Below are positions 55,993 through 64,000 of a DNA stretch of 64,000 bases, in pieces. Below the pieces are notes generated by a model. The model was given only the letters and a program-made list of their open reading frames with translations, did not search any database and was not told the DNA's origin. Position numbers and translations under genes: made by a program. The stretch is from assembly GCA_016702705.1 (NCBI GenBank), contig JADJDM010000002.1, forward strand, positions 124,001 through 188,000, given 5' to 3'. The number at the start of each line of letters is the position of its first letter. Within the stretch, counting starts at the first letter, position 1. This DNA is from Bacteroidota bacterium (GTDB lineage: Bacteria > Bacteroidota > Bacteroidia > B-17B0 > Aurantibacillaceae).

Positions 55993-58900
55993 ATGATAAA
56001 CAACTACAAAACAAGTAAACAAAAACCGACGATTAGATTGTCGAGTTTTGTTTTTACCTTTCTATTGCTGTTAACGGCTAATAGAATAACAGCTCAGGTT
56101 GATTTAACCGCAACCGCAGGTACACCGTCAACATCCTATACAACCTTAAAGGATGCATTTGACGCAGTTAATTTAGGAACTCATCAAGGAGTAATTACAA
56201 TCGCAATTACTGCTAACACAACAGAAGCTGCAACAGCCATATTAAATGCAAGTGGTGCTGGTGCTGCATTATACACTTCGGTTGGTATTCAACCTATTGG
56301 GGCAGATACTATTCGTGGCGCAATTGCGGCTGGTTCGGCATTAATTGAATTTAATGGTGCCGATAATGTTACTATTAATGGTTTAAATGCTTCGGGTAAT
56401 TCACTAGCAATTATTAACACAACAGCATCTGCAACTTCAGGTACATCAACTATTAAATTTATTGGAGGAGCTACAAATAATACAGTTACAAATTGCGCAG
56501 TTTTAGGTTCATTTTCAGCTGCGGTGGGTACAAATGGAGGTAATATATTTTTCAGTACTGATGCTCTAACTGCTAACGGCAATGATAATAATACAATTTC
56601 TAATTGTAACATTACTTCTTCTAGCTCAGGGCTAACAACTAAGGGGATATATTGTAATGGTTCAACTTCGACCACAGCTATTAACAATAGCGGGAATGTT
56701 TTCACAGGAAACAATATTTATGATTATTTTGGTGCTACTACTACTAGTGCTGGTATTTATATTAGTGCTGGTAATACAGACATTACGGTTTCAAATAATA
56801 GATTTTATCAGCAAGTAAGCCGTAATCAAACAACAGGAGCGCAACATTCAGCTATTTGGATTACTAATACAAGTGGAAATAATTTTCAAGTTACTGGAAA
56901 TACTATTGGTTATGCTTCTAGTGCCGGAGCTGGGGTTTATGCTTTTGTAGGAGTTTCGTCTTCATCGGTTTTGATTCCTATATTTCTAAATGTTGGTACA
57001 ACAACAGCTTCAGTTGCGAGTTCTAATACAATAACAGCCATGTCGATTTCGGGACCAGTTTCTGGGACCAGTAGTAGCGCATCATTCAGAGGTATTTATG
57101 TTAGTTCGGGCTTGGCTACTGTAAATAACAATGTAATCGGAAGTCAGTCTGCACTAGGAAGTATTTTATTCAGTTCATCTTCTACATCTGCGGGAGATGT
57201 TATTGGTATTTTTAATTTTGGTTCAAGTAATTTTATTTCGAATGGGAATACCGTTGGAGGTATTTCTGCAACAAATACAAGCACTGGGGCGGCAAACGTT
57301 TATGGTATAAGATGCAATACGGGCTCTGGTGTTACATGGGTTTGTAATAATAATATAATTGGTGGTTCTATACCAAATTCAATTTCTAGTACTTCTGCGT
57401 CAGCGGCTTCTATAATAAATGGTATCTTAAATTCAAATCCAATTGGTACTTTTACATCAAATTCAATTAGAAACTTAACTTCTAATTCAGGTGTTATTAC
57501 GGGTATTCATAATTCAAGTTCTGCATCACAAACAATTTCAAAGAATAAAATTTATGACTTAAATTCAACAAATGCAAATTCGATTGTTACTGGTATTAAT
57601 ATTCCGTCTGGAAGTATAGTTACAATCCATAATAACATTATTGGTGCTTTGTCCGCAACTTCAGCAAATGGGGGAAATGCACTACTTGGTATTAATATTT
57701 CAGGTAGTACAACTTCAAATATATATTACAACACAGTGGTAATTACAGGAACAAGTTCGGGAGCATTATTTGGTTCTTCAGCAATCTCTGTTTCAACAAC
57801 ACCTGCTTTAACATTACGTAACAATATCTTTATTAATAAGTCAATTGCAAATGGAGCTGGTTTAGCTGTAGCATACAGAAGATCGAGCACTACATTAACT
57901 TCTTACAATGTGGCTTCTAACAATAACCTATTTTATGCAGGTGCACCAAGTGCATCAAGTTTAGTTTTTTATGATGGTACTAATTCAGACCAAACTTTGG
58001 GAGCATTTAAAGCGCGTATGGCGACGAGAGATGCTGCATCGGTTACTGAAGATGTTGCGTTCATGAGTACCGTAGGTTCTAATGCTAACTTTCTTCACAT
58101 TGCAAATGGAACTTCAACTTTAGTTGAAAGTGGTGCGGTTGACATTGCAACATACACAGATGATTTTGATGGAAATGTTCGTTTCAATAATATTGGATAT
58201 CCTGGAACAAGTACTACGGGTACTGATATTGGTGCAGATGAATTTGATGGAATACTTATTCCACAATGTTCTGGTGTTCCTACATCGGGTTCAATTTCAG
58301 GTTTAGCAACAGTATGTTCAGGTTTAGGAACAAGTTTAACTATTACGGGCGCAACTTCCGATCTTGGAATTACATATCAATGGGCATCTTCAACTACTAT
58401 GGGTGGACCATACACAACATTATTAGGAACAAATTCTGCACAAGCAACTGGCCCATTAACTGTACCTACTTATTATGTAGTTACAGTAACATGCTCAAAT
58501 GGCGGGGCTACGGCAACTACAGCTGAAAAAGAGATTTTAATAAATGCTTTACCTACAGTAGTTTCAACACCATCAACAGGAACATATTGTACTCCAGGTG
58601 GTACTGCAGTTGCTTTGGCTGCATCTGGTGCATCAACTTATACTTGGTTACCTGCATCTGGTTTATCTGCTACAACAGGAGCTAACGTTAATGCTACCCC
58701 TTCAGCAACTACAACTTACACGGTTACTGGTACTGATGGAAACGGTTGTATTAATACTGCAACTTCAGTAATTACAGTAGGCGCTATGCCAGTTATTTCT
58801 TCGGTTACTGCAAGCCCTTCATCTGTTTGTTCTGGAGCTAACTCTCAATTACAAGCAAATGCAACTATTGCATATAATAATACAGCAGCAGGATATTCAT

Positions 58901-61900
58901 TTGCTGGATCAACTGGAACCTATACTCCAATTGCTGGAACTGTTTTAGGTGCTGGAGTTATTGGTGATGATGTTGGAATTGGTAATTTACCAATTGGTTT
59001 TACTTTTAACTATAATGGAGCAGCTCACACGGTTTTCGGAGTTAGTTCAAATGGATTAATTCAATTAAGCCAAACTGCCCCAACTTTTACTGGTCTTGCA
59101 GGAAATTCTCTTTCAGGAAATGCAAATTCAATTGCTGGTCTTTGGGATGATAATCATACTTTAGGTGCAACTGTTTCTTATTTGCTTACAGGAACTGCAC
59201 CAAATCAAGTGTTAACTGTGCAATGGACAGCAATGCACGTTGGTGGTGGAGGAAATAATACAAATCCAACAATTGACCTTCAGATTTCATTATATGAAGC
59301 TACAGGACAAATCCAAATTGTTTATGGTTCAACTAGCGCTGCCTTAGCAAGTACAACTGCATCAATTGGTATTTCAGGCGCTGTTGGTAATTATTTAAGT
59401 GTTACTCCACTTTCACCTGCTAGCGCATCAACAGTTAGTAATACTGCTGAGAACACTGGAATTTCTGCAGCTACAAATTTCCCTACAGGAACTATTTACA
59501 CGTTTACACCTCCGGTAGCTCCAACATTAACTTATGCTTGGTTGCCTGCAACTTTTTTAAATGACGCTGCAATTGTTAATCCTTTAGCTAGTGCAATTAC
59601 TGCATCTACTACTTATACAGCAACTGTTAGTTCTAGTTTAGGATGTACTGCTACTGGCACTGTTGCTATTACCGCAGGAGCTCCTTTATCAGCTACAAGT
59701 ACAGTTAGTCCTAGCAATACAACTTGCGTTGGTTCAACGGTTACTTTGCAATCAGTTCCTGTTGGTGGTGGTGGTCCATTCACTTATGCTTGGGCTGGTC
59801 CAAATGGATTTACTTCATCACAACAAGATACTACATTAACAGCTGTTACTGCAATGCAAGCTGGTACTTATACAGTTACAATTACTGATAATTGTGGAGC
59901 AAATACTACTTCACAAGTAACTTTAACTATTAATGCTTTGCCATTAGTAGCAGTTACTCCTAACTCAGGTACTATTTGTTTGCCTGGTGGAATAGCAGTT
60001 CCATTAGTTGCATCAGGAGCAGCTACTTATACTTGGTTGCCAGCAGCAGGTTTATCAGTTGCAACAGGCACTAACGTAGATGCTAACCCTACTGCAACAA
60101 CAACTTATACTGTTACTGGTACTGATGGAAATGGTTGCGTTGCAACTTCAACAGCTTTAATTTCTGTTAGTAATAATCCAACTATAACTGCTACTTCAAC
60201 ACCAACAGTTGTTTGTACTGGAGGTAATTCACAGTTAAATGCAAACGCTTCAATTCCTTTGAACTATTGCGCAGCAGCAGCAACAAACACATCATTTGAA
60301 AAGATTTCAAATGTTACTATTGGAACAATTAATAATAATTCAACCGCTACGGCAGGATATGAAAATTTCATAGCTCAAACAACCGCAATTACTGCTGGTG
60401 TAGCCGTTCCAGTAAGTATTTCTGTATCTAGTGCTTATGCTGCAGACGATAGAGTTCGCATTTGGGTGGATTTAGACCAAGATGGTTCTTTCTCTGAACC
60501 TTCAGAAAGATTATTAGATTTAGCTGTGAGTACTTTCTGTCCTGCATGTTCTGGAAACCCTGCTACGCTAACAGGTTCAATTACTGTGCCTATTACAGCG
60601 TTAAATGGTTCTACTAGAATGCGTATTAGACTAGAAGATATGAGTTCAGGGGGAAATAACACTTCATGTGGAAATTCAACTTTTGGACAAGTGGAAGATT
60701 ATTTAGTAAATATTTCGAATGCCACTATAAACCCAGGGATTACTTATTCTTGGTCGCCAGCAACTTTTTTAAGTGATGCAGCAATAGCAAATCCTTCTGC
60801 AAATGCAGTTACAGCTTCTACAGTTTATACTGTTACAGCAACAAGTGCTTTTGGTTGTGTTTCAACAGCTACAGCGAGTGTAGATGTTTCGCCTTTGACT
60901 AGCGCTGGTTTAGTAGCAGTTCCTTCAACTCCAATTTGTGTTGGTCAGTCTGTAGTGCTTAGTTCAACTCCAATTGGTGGAGGACCATACACGTATGCTT
61001 GGACTCCAGGTGGAGCAACAACTTCATCAATTACTGTTAATCCAACCACAACAACTGATTATACAGTGGTTGTTAGTAATACTTGTGGAGAAACTGTTAA
61101 TGGTATAGTTACAGTAACTGTTAATCAGTTGCCAGTTGTTACAGCAACGCCGTCAACAGCTACATATTGTAATCCTGGAACAGCCGTTGCAATTGCAGCA
61201 ACAGGTGCTGATACTTATGCATGGTTGCCTACAACAGGCTTAGATGTATCCAATGCTGCTGATGTTAATTCAAGTCCAACTTCTACTTTAACATACACAG
61301 TTACTGGTACAAATACATTAACAGGTTGTATTAATACGACTACTGTAACTATTACTTCAGCGGCTACACCAACAGTTACTGCAAGTTCTTTACCTGCTAC
61401 ACCAGTTTGTGCTGGAGATACTGTTCAGTTAAATAGTTCAGCTGTAATTCCTGTAACTTATGTACAAACTACACAATCTTATTCAGCTGAAACTACTCCT
61501 GTAACAGCAGGTCCTTCTGGTGATGATGCTGTTTCTGCTGCATTGCCAATCGGATTTACATTCAATTATTATGGAGTAAATTATACTCAGTTTGCTATTT
61601 CAACTAATGGTAATATACAATTAGGAGATGGAACAGGGACGGCAAATAATCCTCTTTACGATGACGACTATTTAAACGCTACAATACCAAACCCTGCTGT
61701 ACCAAATAACATGATTGCTTTAGCTTGGGATGATTGGAATGTTACCGCGGGTCAAATTACTTATGGCGTTACAGGTACTTCTCCTAATCAAAAAATGGTT
61801 ATTTCATTCAATACTACCGGTCGTGGTGGTGGTGGTGCAGATACCATTGATGGACAAATTGTTTTAGAAGAAACAACGAATAAGATTTATATGAATACTT

Positions 61901-63540
61901 TCAAAAAAGGTATTCAAGCAACAAATACTGCTACTCAAGGTTTAGAAAATCAAACTGGTGGTGCTACAAGTACTATAGTAGTTGGAAGAAACAATCAAGC
62001 TTGGTCGGCTGATAAAGAAACAAGAGTGTTTACTCCTTATTCTGGAACTTATACTTATTCTTGGTCACCATCTGCTTCTTTAAATGACCCAACAATTGCA
62101 AACCCTACTGCAGAAGGTATTCAAACATCAGCTGTATATACAATTACTGCGGTTGAAACGAGTGGGTGTTCTGCTTCTGCAACGGTATCTGTAACAGTTA
62201 ATCCTTTACCTATTGTTAGTTTAGGAACTGATATTACAGCTTGTTCAACAGATCTTCCTGTAAGTATTGATGCTGGAAATGCTGGAGCAACTTTCTTATG
62301 GAGTACAACAGATAATACACAAGCTATTAACGCTACAACTGGTGGAAATTATAGTGTTATTGTAACGGATGCGAATGGTTGCGAAGGAAAAGATACATTA
62401 GTTATTACTGAAAATGCAAACCCTGTTGTTGCTTTAGGTACAGATACAACACGTTGTGGTGGCTCTGTAACAATTGACGCAGCTAATGCAGGTTCAAGTT
62501 ACCTTTGGAATGATAATACAACTGCTCAAACCTTAACAGCAACTGCTACTGGAACATACAGTGTTGTTGTAACTGATGGAAATGGTTGTACTGGTAATGA
62601 TGTAATTGATGTTACAATTAATACTCAACCAACAGTAAACTTAGGTAATGATACTTTGGTTTGTGGTACAGGTATTACTTTAGATGCAGGAAATGCTGGA
62701 TTAGCATTTTTATGGAATGATAACTCAACTAATCAAACTTTAAGCGCAACTAATAGCGATACTTATTTTGTTGAGGTTACTACTCCACAAAACTGTTCTG
62801 CTAAAGATACCATTGTGGTTACAATTGCAGTTTTTATCTCAGTTGATTTAGGAAATGACTCTGCGGTTTGTGCTTCAACAACAATTATTTTAGATGCGCA
62901 AAACCCAGGTTCATCATACTTATGGAATGACAACTCAACATCTTCAACACTTTTCGTAACTACATTCGGATCTTATGCAGTTGAAGTTACTTCTCCTGAT
63001 GGATGTGTGGCGAGAGATACAGTTGTGTATGCAGATAATTCTCCTGCAGTTAGTTTAACGCTTCCTTTCTCTACTACTTGTGCTAGTACATCTGTAAATA
63101 CGCTTTCTGGTGGATTACCAGTTGGTGGTTTCTATGGTGGAACTGGTGTAGTAGGAACTAATTTTGATGCAACTGCTGTAAGCGCAGGAAATGCAACAAT
63201 TGATTATACATTTACTGATGGTGTTACAGGTTGTTCTGCAACCGCTAGTTCTGTTGTAGTTGTAGATCCTTGTGTTGGAATCAATCAAATTTCTTCTTCA
63301 GATGATTATGGTGTTTACCCTAATCCTTCTAATGGACAATTCGAAATTCGTGTTCCGTCAAAAGAAATTGAGTTAAATGCTAAATTATATAGTGCAGAGG
63401 GTAAATTGGTTTACGAAAATGTTTTCTCGGGTAGAGATGCATATTCAGTTAACATTTCAGAGTTACCTAACGCAGTATATTTCTTAAAACTTTATGTTGA
63501 TTCAGGAATCAAAGTAATTAAAGTTGTAAAACAATTCTAA
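55993..63540 (+). CDS. Giant T9SS surface protein with beta-helix, nested Ig-like super-repeats and sorting domain
   Basis: The intact 2,515-residue protein has a signal (SFVFTFLLLLTANRITAQ). Residues about 110-700 form a right-handed beta-helix (GTNAGGNIFF-like rungs with NNTISNCNI). From about 757 an Ig-like domain leads into three super-repeats starting near 882, 1345 and 1740 with a shared module (YTWLPASGLS type). Each is interrupted by an inserted domain: GFTFNYNG type at about 957-1173, GEVED (VDLDQDGSFSEPSERLLD) at about 1426-1576, GFTFNYYG type at about 1822-2016. Four short repeats of about 70 residues follow (2077-2355). The last 79 residues (VYPNPSNGQFEIRV) are a type A sorting domain. 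The protein is an adhesin-like surface protein; the ligand is unknown. No frame break occurs in 7.5 kb. Confidence 0.9.
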   Translation: MINNYKTSKQKPTIRLSSFVFTFLLLLTANRITAQVDLTATAGTPSTSYTTLKDAFDAVNLGTHQGVITIAITANTTEAATAILNASGAGAALYTSVGIQPIGADTIRGAIAAGSALIEFNGADNVTINGLNASGNSLAIINTTASATSGTSTIKFIGGATNNTVTNCAVLGSFSAAVGTNGGNIFFSTDALTANGNDNNTISNCNITSSSSGLTTKGIYCNGSTSTTAINNSGNVFTGNNIYDYFGATTTSAGIYISAGNTDITVSNNRFYQQVSRNQTTGAQHSAIWITNTSGNNFQVTGNTIGYASSAGAGVYAFVGVSSSSVLIPIFLNVGTTTASVASSNTITAMSISGPVSGTSSSASFRGIYVSSGLATVNNNVIGSQSALGSILFSSSSTSAGDVIGIFNFGSSNFISNGNTVGGISATNTSTGAANVYGIRCNTGSGVTWVCNNNIIGGSIPNSISSTSASAASIINGILNSNPIGTFTSNSIRNLTSNSGVITGIHNSSSASQTISKNKIYDLNSTNANSIVTGINIPSGSIVTIHNNIIGALSATSANGGNALLGINISGSTTSNIYYNTVVITGTSSGALFGSSAISVSTTPALTLRNNIFINKSIANGAGLAVAYRRSSTTLTSYNVASNNNLFYAGAPSASSLVFYDGTNSDQTLGAFKARMATRDAASVTEDVAFMSTVGSNANFLHIANGTSTLVESGAVDIATYTDDFDGNVRFNNIGYPGTSTTGTDIGADEFDGILIPQCSGVPTSGSISGLATVCSGLGTSLTITGATSDLGITYQWASSTTMGGPYTTLLGTNSAQATGPLTVPTYYVVTVTCSNGGATATTAEKEILINALPTVVSTPSTGTYCTPGGTAVALAASGASTYTWLPASGLSATTGANVNATPSATTTYTVTGTDGNGCINTATSVITVGAMPVISSVTASPSSVCSGANSQLQANATIAYNNTAAGYSFAGSTGTYTPIAGTVLGAGVIGDDVGIGNLPIGFTFNYNGAAHTVFGVSSNGLIQLSQTAPTFTGLAGNSLSGNANSIAGLWDDNHTLGATVSYLLTGTAPNQVLTVQWTAMHVGGGGNNTNPTIDLQISLYEATGQIQIVYGSTSAALASTTASIGISGAVGNYLSVTPLSPASASTVSNTAENTGISAATNFPTGTIYTFTPPVAPTLTYAWLPATFLNDAAIVNPLASAITASTTYTATVSSSLGCTATGTVAITAGAPLSATSTVSPSNTTCVGSTVTLQSVPVGGGGPFTYAWAGPNGFTSSQQDTTLTAVTAMQAGTYTVTITDNCGANTTSQVTLTINALPLVAVTPNSGTICLPGGIAVPLVASGAATYTWLPAAGLSVATGTNVDANPTATTTYTVTGTDGNGCVATSTALISVSNNPTITATSTPTVVCTGGNSQLNANASIPLNYCAAAATNTSFEKISNVTIGTINNNSTATAGYENFIAQTTAITAGVAVPVSISVSSAYAADDRVRIWVDLDQDGSFSEPSERLLDLAVSTFCPACSGNPATLTGSITVPITALNGSTRMRIRLEDMSSGGNNTSCGNSTFGQVEDYLVNISNATINPGITYSWSPATFLSDAAIANPSANAVTASTVYTVTATSAFGCVSTATASVDVSPLTSAGLVAVPSTPICVGQSVVLSSTPIGGGPYTYAWTPGGATTSSITVNPTTTTDYTVVVSNTCGETVNGIVTVTVNQLPVVTATPSTATYCNPGTAVAIAATGADTYAWLPTTGLDVSNAADVNSSPTSTLTYTVTGTNTLTGCINTTTVTITSAATPTVTASSLPATPVCAGDTVQLNSSAVIPVTYVQTTQSYSAETTPVTAGPSGDDAVSAALPIGFTFNYYGVNYTQFAISTNGNIQLGDGTGTANNPLYDDDYLNATIPNPAVPNNMIALAWDDWNVTAGQITYGVTGTSPNQKMVISFNTTGRGGGGADTIDGQIVLEETTNKIYMNTFKKGIQATNTATQGLENQTGGATSTIVVGRNNQAWSADKETRVFTPYSGTYTYSWSPSASLNDPTIANPTAEGIQTSAVYTITAVETSGCSASATVSVTVNPLPIVSLGTDITACSTDLPVSIDAGNAGATFLWSTTDNTQAINATTGGNYSVIVTDANGCEGKDTLVITENANPVVALGTDTTRCGGSVTIDAANAGSSYLWNDNTTAQTLTATATGTYSVVVTDGNGCTGNDVIDVTINTQPTVNLGNDTLVCGTGITLDAGNAGLAFLWNDNSTNQTLSATNSDTYFVEVTTPQNCSAKDTIVVTIAVFISVDLGNDSAVCASTTIILDAQNPGSSYLWNDNSTSSTLFVTTFGSYAVEVTSPDGCVARDTVVYADNSPAVSLTLPFSTTCASTSVNTLSGGLPVGGFYGGTGVVGTNFDATAVSAGNATIDYTFTDGVTGCSATASSVVVVDPCVGINQISSSDDYGVYPNPSNGQFEIRVPSKEIELNAKLYSAEGKLVYENVFSGRDAYSVNISELPNAVYFLKLYVDSGIKVIKVVKQF
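62221..63054 (+). repeat. Four tandem repeats of about 207-213 bp inside the giant gene
   Basis: Repeat units start at 62221, 62434, 62641 and 62848. Each encodes L-G-x-D, one Cys, then (S/T)-x-D-A-x-N-x-G and (Y/F)LW, and ends with a GC-x-x-x-D segment. Spacings are 213, 207 and 207 bases. Confidence 0.85.
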
Positions 63541-63544
63541 TAAT

Positions 63545-63572
63545 AAAAGGGCGATGAAAATCGCCCTTTTTT
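63545..63572 (+). terminator. Intrinsic terminator after the giant gene
   Basis: AAAAGGGCGAT, GAAA loop and ATCGCCCTTTT form a perfect 11-bp stem followed by Ts; it begins five bases after the stop codon at 63540. Confidence 0.93.
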
Positions 63573-63585
63573 AATTTTTAAAAAT

Positions 63586-64000
63586 ATGACTAAAATAGCA
63601 AGTGTTTTTTTAGGCCTTTTGTTTCTGTGTTCCTTTACCACTAATGAATGGCAAACGATATATAACGAAAGTGGTGTTCAGGTATCGGTGATGGAAGCTG
63701 ATTGCAAACTTGAAACAAGTAGTAATCAGAAATGGCTGCTCATGAAAATACATAACACTACCTCTTCACCAAAAATTATTGAGTGGGATTTAGAACCAAT
63801 TAATGATGCTGGTAAATGTGTAGGGTGCGGTACTACTGAAAATCATAGATTGGTGAAGATTGCTGCAAATGAAACGCTTGAAGGGAAATGTTCAATCAAG
63901 ACTCCGCAAGAATTAAAATTTGCTCTTCGAATGCTTGATATTAAAACTGTAAGTGGAATAAAAGATGTGAAAATTACGAACATAAAAGTTAGTGAATTAT
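63586..64000 (+). CDS. Secreted protein, truncated by the window end
   Basis: The ATG at 63586 begins MTKIASVFLGLLFLCSFTTN, a signal-like N-terminus (possible lipobox LCSF is not standard). It is followed by EWQTIYNESGVQVSVMEADC and a central Cys pair GKCVGCG. The frame is open to position 64000 (138 codons). I do not recognise the family. No promoter element was seen in the 45 bases after the giant gene, so readthrough past its terminator may transcribe it. Confidence 0.7.
   Translation, partial: MTKIASVFLGLLFLCSFTTNEWQTIYNESGVQVSVMEADCKLETSSNQKWLLMKIHNTTSSPKIIEWDLEPINDAGKCVGCGTTENHRLVKIAANETLEGKCSIKTPQELKFALRMLDIKTVSGIKDVKITNIKVSEL

Noticed and set aside
56289..56714. Minus-strand frame of 141 residues inside the giant gene
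   Set aside because: It mirrors a low-complexity plus-strand coding region with its repeated codons, and no motif is seen.
55993..63540. Possible phage or adhesin island transferred from elsewhere
   Set aside because: Its codon style and T9SS tail match the rest of the window, and no integrase, tRNA or att-like repeat flanks it.
1..64000. CRISPR arrays, tRNA and rRNA genes, IS elements
   Set aside because: No regular spacer-repeat array, tRNA cloverleaf or transposase frame was recognised; the repeats seen are intergenic elements or domain repeats.

Overview
The window is AT-rich DNA from a member of the Bacteroidota. Four things point there: promoters of the TAnnTTTG type; many proteins with signal peptides plus C-terminal type IX secretion (T9SS) sorting domains; a C25-family PorU2-like sortase; and the futalosine-pathway enzyme MqnE. 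I cannot name a genus. No phage, IS element, CRISPR array, rRNA or tRNA was found. The left edge cuts a tmRNA gene and the right edge cuts a small secreted-protein gene.

Layout. 0-6 kb: tmRNA, a hot-dog thioesterase, then a minus-strand surface-glycan cluster (asparagine synthetase, flippase, GT9 glycosyltransferase, FkbM methyltransferase). 6-12.5 kb: a membrane SpoIIE-type phosphatase, serS with a ParE-type toxin-antitoxin pair immediately upstream, rplU-rpmA and lpd. 12.6-20.5 kb: the PorU2-like sortase, a NeuD-type acetyltransferase, a GldM-C-like secreted protein, a TPR protein, and tatA with a 41-residue membrane protein. 20.5-27.9 kb: a Cys-motif membrane protein, rsmE, a LysM/periplasmic-binding lipoprotein, hemF, a LacI regulator, an M23-LysM peptidase and a DUF1801 protein. 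28-32.9 kb: an ArsC-like reductase with an aquaporin, DUF3820, a flavoprotein, a haem-binding protein, an intergenic repeat cluster and a two-nuclease DUF2779 protein. 33-42.2 kb: a propeller protein, a small secreted protein and a roughly 2,240-residue surface protein. 42.3-55.9 kb: alaS, a T9SS serine hydrolase, proC, a VapBC-like pair with a four-box operator, a DHH phosphoesterase, an FKBP lipoprotein, DUF3078, mqnE, a class A-like serine hydrolase and a TPR protein. 56-63.5 kb: an intact 2,515-residue surface protein with nested super-repeats.

Functionally the window mixes housekeeping genes with surface biogenesis. Five gene products (the sortase itself, the propeller protein, two giant adhesin-like proteins and a serine hydrolase) carry T9SS C-termini. 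The glycan cluster and the acetyltransferase could supply the lipopolysaccharide to which such cargo is attached in T9SS bacteria, but that link is inference.

Quality caveat. At least 18 genes are broken, including the essential alaS, lpd and hemF. Where I could resolve the break it is usually a one-base change in a homopolymer, and the reading frame continues with family-typical sequence on both sides. One break is an in-frame TAA. This pattern fits indel errors in a draft assembly better than gene decay. The breaks concentrate at 20-44 kb; 45-64 kb has almost none. Broken genes are reported as single spans with the break described.
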